Below are positions 17,904 to 26,393 of a stretch of DNA of 64,000 bases, piece by piece. The DNA comes from Virgibacillus sp. 7505 (GTDB lineage Bacteria > Bacillota > Bacilli > Bacillales > Amphibacillaceae), in contig NZ_NPBF01000007.1 in NCBI RefSeq assembly GCF_002272135.1, positions 1 through 64,000 on the forward strand, read 5' to 3'. The translations under genes and the position numbers were made by a program. Under the pieces are notes generated by a model that made no database searches, was not told the DNA's origin, and saw only the letters and a program-made list of their open reading frames with translations. Position 1 is the stretch's first letter. The number at the start of each line of letters is the position of its first letter.

Positions 17904-19031
17904 ATGAAGGCCATAACAAATGTATCTGGCGTAGACGGAACAGGAAACACATTTAGTGATACAACTATTTTAATCAAGGACGGAAAGTTCACTTCTATCG
18001 ACGCATCCAGTATTCCTGATGGCTATGAAATCATTGATGCTAGCGGCACATACTTCACCCCTGGATTAATTGATGTACACACCCATTTGGGTGTGCATGA
18101 AGAAGGCATAGGAAAAGAAGGTCACGATTTTAATGAAACAAGCGCAGCAGCCACGCCACAGGTGCGCGCAATCGATGGGATAAACCCGCAAGATCGAGGA
18201 TTTGAGGATGCCAGACGTTCTGGTGTTACGACTGTCCAGGTTATGCCTGGAAGTGCCAATGTCATTGGCGGGGAAATGTGTGTGTTAAAAACAACAGGGA
18301 CGATCGTGGATGACATGGTCATCCGCAATCCTTCCGGTCTGAAGGCTGCCACAGGAGAAAACCCGAAACGATTCCACGGTGATAAAGGAAGAATGCCGAC
18401 GACTAGAATGGGTATCGCTGCCATACTTCGTGAGAAATTTATTGAGGCGCAAACCTATCTGGAAGACCGCAAAGCTGGCAAGGCATCCAGAAACTTAGGA
18501 TTAGAGCATATCGTCAAAGTATTAAATAAAGAAATACCCCTCCGCGTTCATGCCCACCGTGCGGATGATATCGTCACTGTTTTACGCTTGAAAAAAGAAT
18601 TTGATATTGATTTGACGATTGAGCATTGTACCGAAGGACATCAAATAGCACCGTTCATCGCTAAACATGATATTCGTGTATCCGTAGGGCCGACAATGAC
18701 ACCACGCTCCAAAATAGAGCTTGCCGATAAAGGCTGGAACACACTGCTGGCCCTGGCAGAAGAGTCTGTCCCATTCTCTATCACTACCGATCATCCTGTC
18801 ATTGCGATTGAGCATTTAATGACAAGTGCGATTTTAGCTGTTAAATATGGCTTGTCGGAAGAAGAGGCTCTTAAAGCCATTACACTAAATGCGGCGAAGC
18901 ATCTAGGCGTAGATGATAGAGTCGGTTCTGTTGAAGCTGGCAAGGATGCTGACTTTGTCCTCTGGACCGGCAACCCATTTGATTTGAGAAATAAAGCAGT
19001 ACAAACCTATATAAACGGCGAATTAGTATAA
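17904..19031 (+). CDS. Amidohydrolase (imidazolonepropionase-like metal-dependent hydrolase)
   Basis: A 375-residue TIM-barrel amidohydrolase. The HTHLG motif after IDV near residue 59 gives two metal His. HAHRADD and IEHCTEGH supply further metal His, and TTDHPV supplies the catalytic Asp. The start ATG is chosen because GGAGG lies seven bases upstream; a TTG 54 bases earlier lacks a site. It leads the rightward arm of the peptide-utilisation cluster and precedes an S9 peptidase. Substrate unknown; a dipeptidase, isoaspartyl peptidase or cyclic-amide hydrolase would fit the neighbours. Confidence 0.82.
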   Translation: MKAITNVSGVDGTGNTFSDTTILIKDGKFTSIDASSIPDGYEIIDASGTYFTPGLIDVHTHLGVHEEGIGKEGHDFNETSAAATPQVRAIDGINPQDRGFEDARRSGVTTVQVMPGSANVIGGEMCVLKTTGTIVDDMVIRNPSGLKAATGENPKRFHGDKGRMPTTRMGIAAILREKFIEAQTYLEDRKAGKASRNLGLEHIVKVLNKEIPLRVHAHRADDIVTVLRLKKEFDIDLTIEHCTEGHQIAPFIAKHDIRVSVGPTMTPRSKIELADKGWNTLLALAEESVPFSITTDHPVIAIEHLMTSAILAVKYGLSEEEALKAITLNAAKHLGVDDRVGSVEAGKDADFVLWTGNPFDLRNKAVQTYINGELV

Positions 19032-19131
19032 GAATGCACGGCAGGTTTCTTAATAGACCAGGCTTATATGGAGAAACTTGTCCCATATCATGACAAATAA
19101 ATAGATGTCCCATGACAGGAGGCAGCAAACT

Positions 19132-21117
19132 ATGACAGCAAACGGTCTTTCAGCACAAGATTTATTCGAATTCTCATTCTTATCGGATCCTCAGCTATCA
19201 CCAGATGGCAATTGGGTTGTTTTCGTGAAGCGAGTAATCAATGAGAAAGAAAAATACCAATCAAATCTATTCCTGATGCACGTGGACTCAAAGGAAATCA
19301 CACAATTTACCCAAGGTGATTTCTCAGATGTGCAGCCGAGATGGTCACCTGATGGACGATACATATTCTTTGTGTCTAATCGCTCCAAGAAGCAGCAAAT
19401 ATGGAACATTGCTTTTAACGGTGGTGAAGCAAGTCAGGTTACCACTTTTAAACGAGGTGCATCTCAGCCCGTTTTGTCACCAGACGGGAAGAAGCTTATC
19501 GTTTCCGTATCGCTGTCCGCATCAGACAGTCTGAAGGAAAAGGAAACAGCACAGGAAAAGAAAGAGGAAAAACTAAAGCCATATATCACAACGAACTTGC
19601 AGTACAAATCCGATGCGAAGGGTTTTTCAGACGAAACCTTCGAGCATCTCGTATTAGTAAACTTGGAAACTGGTACAAAATCCTTATTAACAGACGGGCA
19701 ATATGATCATCATTCACCTGCATTCTCACCTGATGGAATGCGCCTTGTTTATATCGCCAACCGTTCAGAGGATCCTGAGCAGACATTTTACTCAGATATC
19801 TATCAGTTGGATTTAACTACAAATGATACAGAGAAACTTACGCACAGCGACAAACGATTCTACACGCCAAACTACTCACCTGATGGAACAAAGCTCTCTT
19901 TATTAGGTGATGATATGGAATACACAGGAGCAACGCTCACTAGAGTCTGGACCCTGGATCTTGCAACAAAGGAACTCTCCTGTTTAACGAGTGAATGGGA
20001 TGTAGAGTGCAATGATGTCGCCATCAATGATATGGGCACAGGAGCTGCAAGTGCTGGCGCCATCTGGAGCAAGACAAACGATGCCCTATACTTCTTAGCA
20101 AGTGAACTAGGCTCAACTAACCTATACAAAGTAACATTAGATAAACAAATCACCACCGTTGTTGGCGGGAAACGTCAGGTTTATGCATTTAGTACAGATA
20201 TGGAACAAGACCGGCTTGTATATGCGGTAAGTCATACTGGTATTCCTGGCGATCTTTTTGAATCAACCTTTTCTGGAAGTGAAGAGCAGCGTTTAACAGC
20301 AATCAATGAGCAGTTTCTTGAAACGAAAGAAATATCAATTCCTGAGGACTTCCGCTTCAAAGCGACTGATGGAACCGAGCTGCAAGGCTGGATTATGAAA
20401 CCAACAGGCTTCAAGGATGGCGAAACGTATCCACTTGTCCTAGAAATTCATGGCGGTCCGCATGCGATGTACAGTCATGCTTTCATGCACGAGTTTCAGG
20501 TGCTTGCTGGTAAAGGCTATGGTGTCCTGTTCATGAATCCCAGAGGAAGTCATGGCTATGGGCAGCAGTTTGTCGATGCAGTGCGCGGTGACTATGGCGG
20601 TATTGACTATGATGACGTGATGGTCGCTGTAGATTATGCTTTGGAGAATTATGGCTGGATTGATTCTTCCCGCTTAGGTGTTACTGGCGGAAGCTATGGC
20701 GGCTTCATGACGAATTGGATCGTCGGCCATACGAACAAGTTCAAAGCGGCAGTTACACAGCGCTCGATCAGTAATTGGCTCAGCTTCTATGGTGTGAGTG
20801 ATATCGGCTACTTCTTTACCGAATGGGAGCACAAAACGACAGTTATGGAAGATCCCGAAGAGCTGTGGAGAATTTCTCCGCTCCGTTATGTAAAAGATGT
20901 GGAAACACCACTGCTTATTTTGCATAGCGAAAACGATTATCGCTGCCCGATTGAACAAGCCGAACAATTGTATATCGCATTGAAACAGCAAAAGAAACCT
21001 ACACGTTTTGTACGTTTCCCAGAATCAAATCATGAGCTGTCCCGAAGCGGAGACCCTGGTTTGCGTATTATTCGTCTTACTGAAATAACGAACTGGTTCG
21101 ATCAGTATTTGAAATAA
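19132..21117 (+). CDS. S9 family prolyl-oligopeptidase/acylaminoacyl peptidase
   Basis: A 661-residue cytoplasmic serine peptidase. The first ~390 residues hold repeated beta-propeller signatures of the TolB/PD40 kind (SPDGNWVVF, SPDGRYIFFVS, SPDGKKLIVS, SPDGMRLVYIA, SPDGTKLSLL). The C-terminal alpha/beta-hydrolase has the nucleophile in GGSYGGF, the acid in ENDYRCP and the His in ESNHELS. The start follows GGAGG by nine bases; an upstream in-frame ATG overlaps that site and is rejected. It lies about 100 bases after the amidohydrolase and 15 before pcp. Likely trims imported peptides. Confidence 0.92.
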   Translation: MTANGLSAQDLFEFSFLSDPQLSPDGNWVVFVKRVINEKEKYQSNLFLMHVDSKEITQFTQGDFSDVQPRWSPDGRYIFFVSNRSKKQQIWNIAFNGGEASQVTTFKRGASQPVLSPDGKKLIVSVSLSASDSLKEKETAQEKKEEKLKPYITTNLQYKSDAKGFSDETFEHLVLVNLETGTKSLLTDGQYDHHSPAFSPDGMRLVYIANRSEDPEQTFYSDIYQLDLTTNDTEKLTHSDKRFYTPNYSPDGTKLSLLGDDMEYTGATLTRVWTLDLATKELSCLTSEWDVECNDVAINDMGTGAASAGAIWSKTNDALYFLASELGSTNLYKVTLDKQITTVVGGKRQVYAFSTDMEQDRLVYAVSHTGIPGDLFESTFSGSEEQRLTAINEQFLETKEISIPEDFRFKATDGTELQGWIMKPTGFKDGETYPLVLEIHGGPHAMYSHAFMHEFQVLAGKGYGVLFMNPRGSHGYGQQFVDAVRGDYGGIDYDDVMVAVDYALENYGWIDSSRLGVTGGSYGGFMTNWIVGHTNKFKAAVTQRSISNWLSFYGVSDIGYFFTEWEHKTTVMEDPEELWRISPLRYVKDVETPLLILHSENDYRCPIEQAEQLYIALKQQKKPTRFVRFPESNHELSRSGDPGLRIIRLTEITNWFDQYLK

Positions 21118-21132
21118 AAAGGAGAATTATAT

Positions 21133-21729
21133 TTGAACATCTTACTCACAGGATTTGAAGCTTTTTTAGGAATGACATCCAATCCTACAGAAGTGATTGT
21201 CCGCAGCTTGGACGGAGAAACAATAAATGGGAACAAAATAATCGGCAAGGTACTCCCTGTGGATTTCAAGAAAACGTCCAGCGTTATCATAGAACATATC
21301 GACGAATACCAGCCTTCTGCTGTCATTTCTTTAGGACTGGCGGCTGGCAGAAATAGAATCACCCCGGAAAGAATCGCGATAAACTGCATGGATGGAGAAG
21401 CAGACAATGCTGGAAATCAGTATGACGGGCAAAAGATATTTGAGGATGCACCTGATGCCTACTTCTCGACCTTGCCTATTAAAGATATGGTGGCGAAACT
21501 GCAGGAACATAATCTGCCAGCAAAGATTTCGAACAGCGCCGGTACTTATTTATGCAACCAAACGATGTACACAGTCAGACATCATATCGAAACAAATAAG
21601 CTGGATATGATTTCAGGATTCGTGCACATACCAGCACACCATGAATTGGCATTAAATAATCCTAAGCTTCCTTCCTGGTCAGTAAAGGATTTGGAAGAGG
21701 CTGTCCGGGTCATTGCCGGGGAAATCTAG
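21133..21729 (+). CDS. pcp: Pyrrolidone-carboxylate peptidase (pyroglutamyl peptidase I)
   Basis: A 198-residue C15 cysteine peptidase that removes N-terminal pyroglutamate. Catalytic segments are ITPERIAIN (Glu), SNSAGTYLCNQTMY (Cys) and SGFVHIP (His), all present. The N-terminal LLTGFEAFLGMTSNPTE segment differs from the common GFDPFGG form but keeps Asn-Pro. It is slightly shorter than the usual 200-215 residues. It starts with TTG after AAGGAGAATTATAT, just downstream of the S9 peptidase, and closes the rightward peptide cluster. Confidence 0.93.
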   Translation: MNILLTGFEAFLGMTSNPTEVIVRSLDGETINGNKIIGKVLPVDFKKTSSVIIEHIDEYQPSAVISLGLAAGRNRITPERIAINCMDGEADNAGNQYDGQKIFEDAPDAYFSTLPIKDMVAKLQEHNLPAKISNSAGTYLCNQTMYTVRHHIETNKLDMISGFVHIPAHHELALNNPKLPSWSVKDLEEAVRVIAGEI

Positions 21730-21742
21730 AATCTACTTAAGA

Positions 21743-21774
21743 GGGGAAAGTCCATAGTTGGACTTTCCCCTTTT
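21743..21774 (+). terminator. Terminator after pcp
   Basis: GGGGAAAGTCC and GGACTTTCCCC form an 11-bp perfect stem with a six-base loop, followed by TTTT. It ends the amidohydrolase-S9-pcp unit. Confidence 0.85.
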
Positions 21775-21946
21775 ATGCTGTATTAATACCATGAAACGAT
21801 GTAACACTATGTTTCCAGCCTAGCTCTTACTTCAGCCTTGGGTACGACGGCACAAGTATTTGTATTACTTTCCTAGGAAGAGAAATCTCATGATGAAAAC
21901 TTACAATATAGCATATTTGCAAAGGAAATCATTCCCAATATAAAAA

Positions 21947-21969
21947 TCGACAAATAATGGTAGAATATA
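21947..21969 (+). promoter_or_regulatory. Conserved promoter-proximal motif of the first Rap-like gene
   Basis: TCGACA followed by AATAATGGTAGAATATA. The part ATGGTAGAAT reads as an extended -10 (TG-n-TAGAAT), 40 bases before the ATG. The same TCRAC...ATGGTARAAT arrangement precedes the other two Rap-like genes. The TTTGTCGA complement resembles a Spo0A box. No good -35 was found. Confidence 0.5.
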
Positions 21970-22000
21970 TGTATATACTCAATTACAAGGGAGCTTTGTT

Positions 22001-23038
22001 ATGGAAAGCCTTGATATCGCAGGTCATCTGGATAATTGGTCATTGAGTATCAGACTCGACAAAAAAGAAGCTGCACGCAGCATCTATGAATCGTTGAGTA
22101 AACACACTGTCGAATATGATACAGAAACACTTGTCACTTATTTGTTGATTGAAAGCCGTTACCACACTATTCTTGGAAATTTACAGGAAAGTAAGCATTC
22201 GTTGGCCAAAGCCCGAGAATATGAGGAGAATTTCACAGAGTTACACAAATACCAACACTTCCTTACTGAAAGTAATATCTACTATTTTGAAAAGCAGTAT
22301 CAGGATGCACTTGCAAGTTTGGAAAAAGCTGAAAAGTATATTAGCCTCTTAATGGATCCTGCGGAGATAGGCGAATTTCACCTTATTAAGGCAATGGTCT
22401 ATTATTACCTCGATATCACAACCTTATCTGCTGTACATGCGGCAAGAGCTGCGGAAAGGTTCAAATCACTTGAACCACTCAATTTCCTGCTTGCTCGAAC
22501 GGAGTTAGTCCAAGGCATGAACTATCTGGATATGTCAGATTATGAGATGGCAGAAGAGCACCTTCACAGAGCATTATCCACATGTAAAAGAATTGAAAAT
22601 CAAAGTTTATTAGCTTCTACTAACTTGAATCTAGGACTCTTGTACGTCACACGTGAATTGCCGGCCACAGCTATTCGCTACCTGGAGGATGCTTTAGCGG
22701 GAAAACAAGAGCGTATTGAATTAAACATTTTGTATCTGCTGGCAGACTCCTATTGGAAGACTAATCAAACTACGAAGGCCCTGAAAGCTTACACAGAAGG
22801 CTTTCAAAAGAGCCTCGACAGGGACGATACGAAGATGAAATGGGAATTTGCCATGCTTCATAAAAAGTATGAGGACCGGCACAACTTTGAAAGTGTTTGG
22901 CAGGAGGGTATAGAGTACTTTCGTAAAGTTAACGATAAATTCAATGTTAGGCTCTTTTCAAAGGAACTTGCACAGTATTATACTGATAATAAGCAATACG
23001 AACTTGCGACCAAATATTATCTCTTGGCTTTAATCTAA
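22001..23038 (+). CDS. Rap-like TPR response-regulator phosphatase/peptide sensor
   Basis: A 345-residue all-helical protein of the RRNPP/Rap type. An N-terminal helical segment (residues ~1-65, with LDNWSLSIRLDKKEAA resembling the NDWY-I-R opening of Rap proteins) precedes tandem TPR units over ~75-345 (for example YFEKQYQDALASLEKAEKY and YVTRELPATAIRYLEDAL). No DNA-binding helix-turn-helix is seen, so it probably acts on a protein partner. It is shorter than B. subtilis Rap proteins (~375-390). A small exported-peptide gene follows after 12 bases, as in rap-phr cassettes. Strongly similar to the protein at 48091-49143 and less to that at 59894-60958. Target and phosphatase activity unproven. 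Confidence 0.82.
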   Translation: MESLDIAGHLDNWSLSIRLDKKEAARSIYESLSKHTVEYDTETLVTYLLIESRYHTILGNLQESKHSLAKAREYEENFTELHKYQHFLTESNIYYFEKQYQDALASLEKAEKYISLLMDPAEIGEFHLIKAMVYYYLDITTLSAVHAARAAERFKSLEPLNFLLARTELVQGMNYLDMSDYEMAEEHLHRALSTCKRIENQSLLASTNLNLGLLYVTRELPATAIRYLEDALAGKQERIELNILYLLADSYWKTNQTTKALKAYTEGFQKSLDRDDTKMKWEFAMLHKKYEDRHNFESVWQEGIEYFRKVNDKFNVRLFSKELAQYYTDNKQYELATKYYLLALI

Positions 23039-23050
23039 GGAGGCGATCCC

Positions 23051-23194
23051 ATGAAAAAAGTAGTGTTTTCCGCAGTACTAATTGGAACTATCATTATCAG
23101 TGGTTTGATCGGTTATTCTAATCAAGATGGCTTCGCAGATAAAAAAGGTGATTTTGGCAGCGCAGTATTTTCTTTCAACATACTAGATAAATGA
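23051..23194 (+). CDS. Phr-like secreted signalling peptide precursor
   Basis: A 47-residue open frame starting MKKVVFSAVLIGT behind AAGGAGGCGATCCC. Two lysines and a hydrophobic stretch of about 17 residues form a secretion signal; a short polar tail ending DFGSAVFSFNILDK follows. It starts 12 bases after a Rap-like gene, the position and layout of phr genes, whose products are exported, cut to a short C-terminal or internal peptide and re-imported by Opp. The core D-F/L-GS-A/T-VF-x-F is shared with the peptide gene at 49160-49297. The mature peptide cannot be fixed from sequence. Confidence 0.75.
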   Translation: MKKVVFSAVLIGTIIISGLIGYSNQDGFADKKGDFGSAVFSFNILDK

Positions 23195-23201
23195 GCAGTA
23201 T

Positions 23202-23226
23202 AGCCTCTCTTATGGGGCTTTTTTTT
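23202..23226 (+). terminator. Terminator after the first rap-phr-like pair
   Basis: AGCCTC pairs with GGGGCT (one G-U) and is followed by a run of eight Ts, just after the peptide gene stop. Confidence 0.7.
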
Positions 23227-23261
23227 GTACAAGCAGAAGCAAGTTTTTTATATTTTACTAA

Positions 23262-23303
23262 AAAATGAGGCTTTTCCTTTTAGCTAAAGGCAAGCCTCAT
23301 TTT
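23262..23303 (-). terminator. Terminator of cutC
   Basis: AAAATGAGGCTT and AAGCCTCATTTT are perfect 12-base arms with an 18-base loop. On the minus strand the stem is followed by a T run, so it serves the leftward cutC unit; it may also act on the plus strand. Confidence 0.8.
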
Positions 23304-23358
23304 GCAAGCAACTTAGATAAACATAGTTTGATTAATAGGTATATGAAGCATTACCATT

Positions 23359-23991
23359 TCAACCAACTATCTTTGTCCCATGAACCTCTCTAATATGTAA
23401 AGCGGATGTGATCAAATCAAGATTTTCAGTAGAAATGCCTCCACCAGGAAGGATAATGATTCTGCCATTTGCATAGTCTATATATTCTTTTAATCTGACT
23501 AAATTATCTTCGACTCTCGTATCTAACGGGCCTCCATGGGTTAGGATTCGATGCACCCCGTGTTCCACCAGCCAATCAATCGCTTTAAGCTGATTTTCAG
23601 GGCTTATATGGTCAAACGCCATGTGAAAGGTTATCTCCAGTCCTTTTGCTACATCCAATAAAGGAATCATAGCGTCTTCATCAATCCAGCCAGTATCAGT
23701 TAAGCAACCCAGTACCACGCCATCTGTTCCTAATTCCATTAAATGGACAAGATCTCGCTTCATCATGTCCACTTCCTCTTTACTAAAAACAAAATTTCCG
23801 CCTCTTGGTCTAATCATGCTCATAACCTTCATGTCTTTACCATGGCAATAATTGATAGTTACTGCCGCTACACCGTGACTTACAGTTGTCCCCCCAACTG
23901 CAAGATTGTCGCAAAGTTCAATCCTGTCAGCACCTTTAGCGATAACTTCGGGGACATTCGTAAAATTCTCTACACAGACTTCTTTAAGCAT
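23359..23991 (-). CDS. cutC: CutC family protein (copper homeostasis-type TIM barrel)
   Basis: A 210-residue TIM-barrel protein of the CutC family. Landmarks are ELCDNLAVGGTTVSHG, IRPRGGNFVFS, LTDTGWID, TFHMAFDH and ILTHGGPLD, then IILPGGGI near the end. Family members were linked to copper tolerance, but their biochemical activity is unsettled. The ATG at 23991 is chosen because AAGGTGG lies eight bases upstream; longer in-frame starts lack a site. It follows a lipoprotein gene by 41 bases and may be co-transcribed with it. Confidence 0.88.
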   Translation of the reverse strand: MLKEVCVENFTNVPEVIAKGADRIELCDNLAVGGTTVSHGVAAVTINYCHGKDMKVMSMIRPRGGNFVFSKEEVDMMKRDLVHLMELGTDGVVLGCLTDTGWIDEDAMIPLLDVAKGLEITFHMAFDHISPENQLKAIDWLVEHGVHRILTHGGPLDTRVEDNLVRLKEYIDYANGRIIILPGGGISTENLDLITSALHIREVHGTKIVG

Positions 23992-24032
23992 ATGTATATC
24001 CACCTTACTTATAATATGGCTTGCTTTCATTC

Positions 24033-25136
24033 CTATTGGTAATTAACAAACGCTGGTGCAGGATCCAGTTCCAGAACCTCTTCCGGTGTCATGACAGGTT
24101 CGTCTTTCTGGTAAAATACCTTGAATCCTCCATATTGGATAGGCTGATTATGTACAAGCTGATGATAACCTGATCGTTTGAGAGCTGCAATACCGTGGCC
24201 GTCGTTATTCAGGACTACTTCCACGTTTTCTTTTGGATGGATGGCTTCCTTATTGTTGATGATAATGTCTGCAAATTGGTGGACGACGACTACCTTGTCT
24301 GGAAGACCATTCTCAGATGCTAGATTTGATACATAATCAATCGCTTCCTGTACATTCCCGCCATCGACATGTCCCAAATCTTCACCGGGAATTTGTCCTT
24401 CTTTCACATGAAATTCCGTATCAATGGCTAAATGCACATAAGGCAATTTCAAATATTTCTCCAATGATTTTACTTGATTCATGATATTGTCTTGACCCAA
24501 TTGAACATCGAGGATCAGCAGCGCATTATTCTCTTCGGCTAACTTCGCATATGTTTCGATATCCTCGTCAGATGTCGGGTGCATATAAAGCCCATCCTCC
24601 CCAGGATTTCGCTGGGCAACTGTTGCGATCAATTCAATAGCTGGGATAGCCGGTCTCTCCGGGTCCAGTTCGGAATAAGCCTTGGTTTGTTCTTTCAATT
24701 TATCCATTAATTCTTCAGGGCTATACTCCCCCAGAATCCCCATGCTAGTAGAACTAGGATGACCATAATAGGAAACGATTCTATTTTTCTGGAGCGGTCC
24801 TTCTGTTTCATCTTCCGTTCCCTTTTCCAAGGTCTGACCTAAAGGAACACTTCTCTCCGTGTCATCTCCATGCGCTTCTGTTTTTGGCATTTCCGCCAGC
24901 TGCGTTTCCGTGTAATGACTTTGCAGCGGTTGGGCTTCCTCAGAAGGTTCCATAGCTTGATAGCTTGGCTGAGACGCAGGTTCTGAAGAAGTTGCTGCCT
25001 GCTCATCCGAGCTCATCTCTGATCTTTCTTTTGACTTCAGCTCTTGGTCTTGTGAAGTTACATCCTGCGAACAGCCCGCCAACAATAAAGCCGGAATGAC
25101 TGCAAGGCTAGCGCCTGCCATAATTAGTTTTTTCAC
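24033..25136 (-). CDS. Secreted lipoprotein of unknown function
   Basis: A 367-residue protein with a lipoprotein signal (ALLLAGC lipobox near residue 20), so it should sit on the outer membrane face. Residues ~25-125 are a low-complexity linker rich in Ser, Glu, Gln and Pro. From about residue 130 (NRIVSYYGHPSSTSMGILGEYS) a globular domain of ~235 residues follows. It has alternating strand/helix elements (LLILDVQLGQD, VHLAIDTEFHV, VVVHQFADI, VEVVLNNDGHG) that look like a TIM barrel with Asp/Glu/His at strand ends, as in a hydrolase. The start GTG follows AGGTGGG. I do not recognise the family. Confidence 0.7.
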   Translation of the reverse strand: MKKLIMAGASLAVIPALLLAGCSQDVTSQDQELKSKERSEMSSDEQAATSSEPASQPSYQAMEPSEEAQPLQSHYTETQLAEMPKTEAHGDDTERSVPLGQTLEKGTEDETEGPLQKNRIVSYYGHPSSTSMGILGEYSPEELMDKLKEQTKAYSELDPERPAIPAIELIATVAQRNPGEDGLYMHPTSDEDIETYAKLAEENNALLILDVQLGQDNIMNQVKSLEKYLKLPYVHLAIDTEFHVKEGQIPGEDLGHVDGGNVQEAIDYVSNLASENGLPDKVVVVHQFADIIINNKEAIHPKENVEVVLNNDGHGIAALKRSGYHQLVHNQPIQYGGFKVFYQKDEPVMTPEEVLELDPAPAFVNYQ

Positions 25137-25350
25137 TTTATCCCACCTGTAGTTTAAGAGTATTTCATAAGTTGAGAGTGGTCCTGCACCAAACAAATGA
25201 ATAATATAAATCTAACATATATTAAAAGCTGCCTATTAAACTTACCACTTAGAAAATATAGATAAACCTCCACTTCGCCACCAAGCTATCAATCTTTGGT
25301 CTATATAGAGAGTAAGACTCTACGTAAATTGCAGCCTACCAACAGTAAAC

Positions 25351-25378
25351 AGCCCCTCTGCTCTAACAGAAGGGGGCT
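25351..25378 (-). terminator. Terminator of the hxlR-type gene
   Basis: AGCCCC-TCTG pairs with CAGA-AGGGGGCT around a six-base loop. Nearly the same hairpin sequence recurs at 26363-26388 and, more diverged, at 9254-9281. Confidence 0.6.
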
Positions 25379-25502
25379 CTCTTCAGTATTCAATTTAAAT
25401 ACTAAGTGATTAGCTGCTACTTTTTGTTTAAATTTGAATATCATATCCACTCAATCTTTTGAAAAACCACCTATGTCATTCGTACAACTTTGCAGAAAGG
25501 AG

Positions 25503-25841
25503 TTAATTATGACGGTTTTTTTCTCCCCATTCACATAATTGCTCCAAAACAGGTAATAGCGTTTCTGCTTTAGGGGTGAGACTGTATTCCACTTTAGGTG
25601 GGATTTGAGGATATTCTTTACGTCTGACCATCCCATCTGCTTCCAATTCTTTAAGCTGGGAACTTAACATCTTATAAGTGATTGGCTCTAGCTTTCTTTT
25701 CATTTCATTAAAACGAACTGGTTGATTTTCTGCCAATAGGTAAAGGATTAGCATTTTCCACTTACCTCCAACAACGGAAAGCGTATAACCAAATGGCGTC
25801 TCCCGGACATTCCCCTTCTCTTTATAATCAGCCATCCCCAT
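25503..25841 (-). CDS. HxlR family winged-helix transcriptional regulator
   Basis: A protein of about 112 residues with the HxlR pattern: PFGYTLSVVGGKWKMLILYLL, FNEMKRKLEPITYKMLSSQLKELEADG and the wing YPQIPPKVEYSLTPKAETLLPVLEQLCEWG. No Cys-based sensor is seen, so the inducer is unclear. The start is uncertain: ATGs at 25841 and 25835 and a nearby GTG all follow GGAGAGGATA at different spacings. It diverges from the ridA-like gene with a gap of about 105 bases and is a likely regulator of it. Confidence 0.85.
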   Translation of the reverse strand: MGMADYKEKGNVRETPFGYTLSVVGGKWKMLILYLLAENQPVRFNEMKRKLEPITYKMLSSQLKELEADGMVRRKEYPQIPPKVEYSLTPKAETLLPVLEQLCEWGEKNRHN

Positions 25842-25946
25842 ATGAACACTATCCTCTCCGGTAGTATCTATCAAAAAAGTGCGTACTATTTCCCTTTATA
25901 TATTCATTTTATACTTACCTTAATTCAAATAAAAGGAGAGAAAAAC

Positions 25947-26330
25947 ATGAAGGATATCAAAACGTATAACCATGACCTTTGGGATCACGGTATCAGTCAA
26001 GGATACAGCGTGAACGGTACGATTTACATCTCAGGCCAATTTTCACATAACGAGGAAGGCATATTCATTTGCGAGGATAATATCGAAGCACAGACACGAC
26101 AAACGCTCGAAAACCTGGATCGTGTACTGAAGGAAATTGATGTCACAAAGTCCAACCTTGCTTATGTGGAAGTCTATTTGACAAATCCCAAAGAGCATAG
26201 CGAATCCGTTATCAAGCTTTTCAAGGAATATCTAGATACTCATCGTCCAGCAGGCAGCCTCATCGGCGTCACCTATCTGGCATTTCCAGAGCAGTTGATC
26301 GAAATTTCTGCTATCGCACACACTGAATAA
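25947..26330 (+). CDS. RidA/YjgF family protein
   Basis: A 127-residue RidA-superfamily protein. Homologues form trimers that hydrolyse reactive enamine/imine intermediates, though many subgroups have other roles. The family features are YSVNGTIYISGQF, TRQTLENLDRVLKE, YVEVYLTNPK and RPAGSLIGVTYLAFPEQLIEISAIA; the usual Arg near residue 105 is present as HRPAGS. The ATG follows AAAAGGAGAGAAAAAC. It is divergent from an HxlR-type regulator. Confidence 0.87.
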   Translation: MKDIKTYNHDLWDHGISQGYSVNGTIYISGQFSHNEEGIFICEDNIEAQTRQTLENLDRVLKEIDVTKSNLAYVEVYLTNPKEHSESVIKLFKEYLDTHRPAGSLIGVTYLAFPEQLIEISAIAHTE

Positions 26331-26362
26331 TAAAGCTGTTTGGGGAACTCCAATCTAAAACT

Positions 26363-26388
26363 GCCCCCTCTGCTATCACAGAAGGGGC
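26363..26388. terminator. Bidirectional terminator between ridA-like gene and licT
   Basis: GCCCC-C-TCTG and CAGA-A-GGGGC form the stem with loop CTATCA. On the minus strand CAGTTTTAG follows. It separates two convergent genes. Confidence 0.65.
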
Positions 26389-26393
26389 TCTCT

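Noticed and set aside
21917-21929. TTGCAA and AAAGGAAAT as -35 boxes for the first Rap-like gene
   Set aside because: They lie 30 or more bases from the TAGAAT hexamer, too far for a sigma-A or sigma-H promoter.
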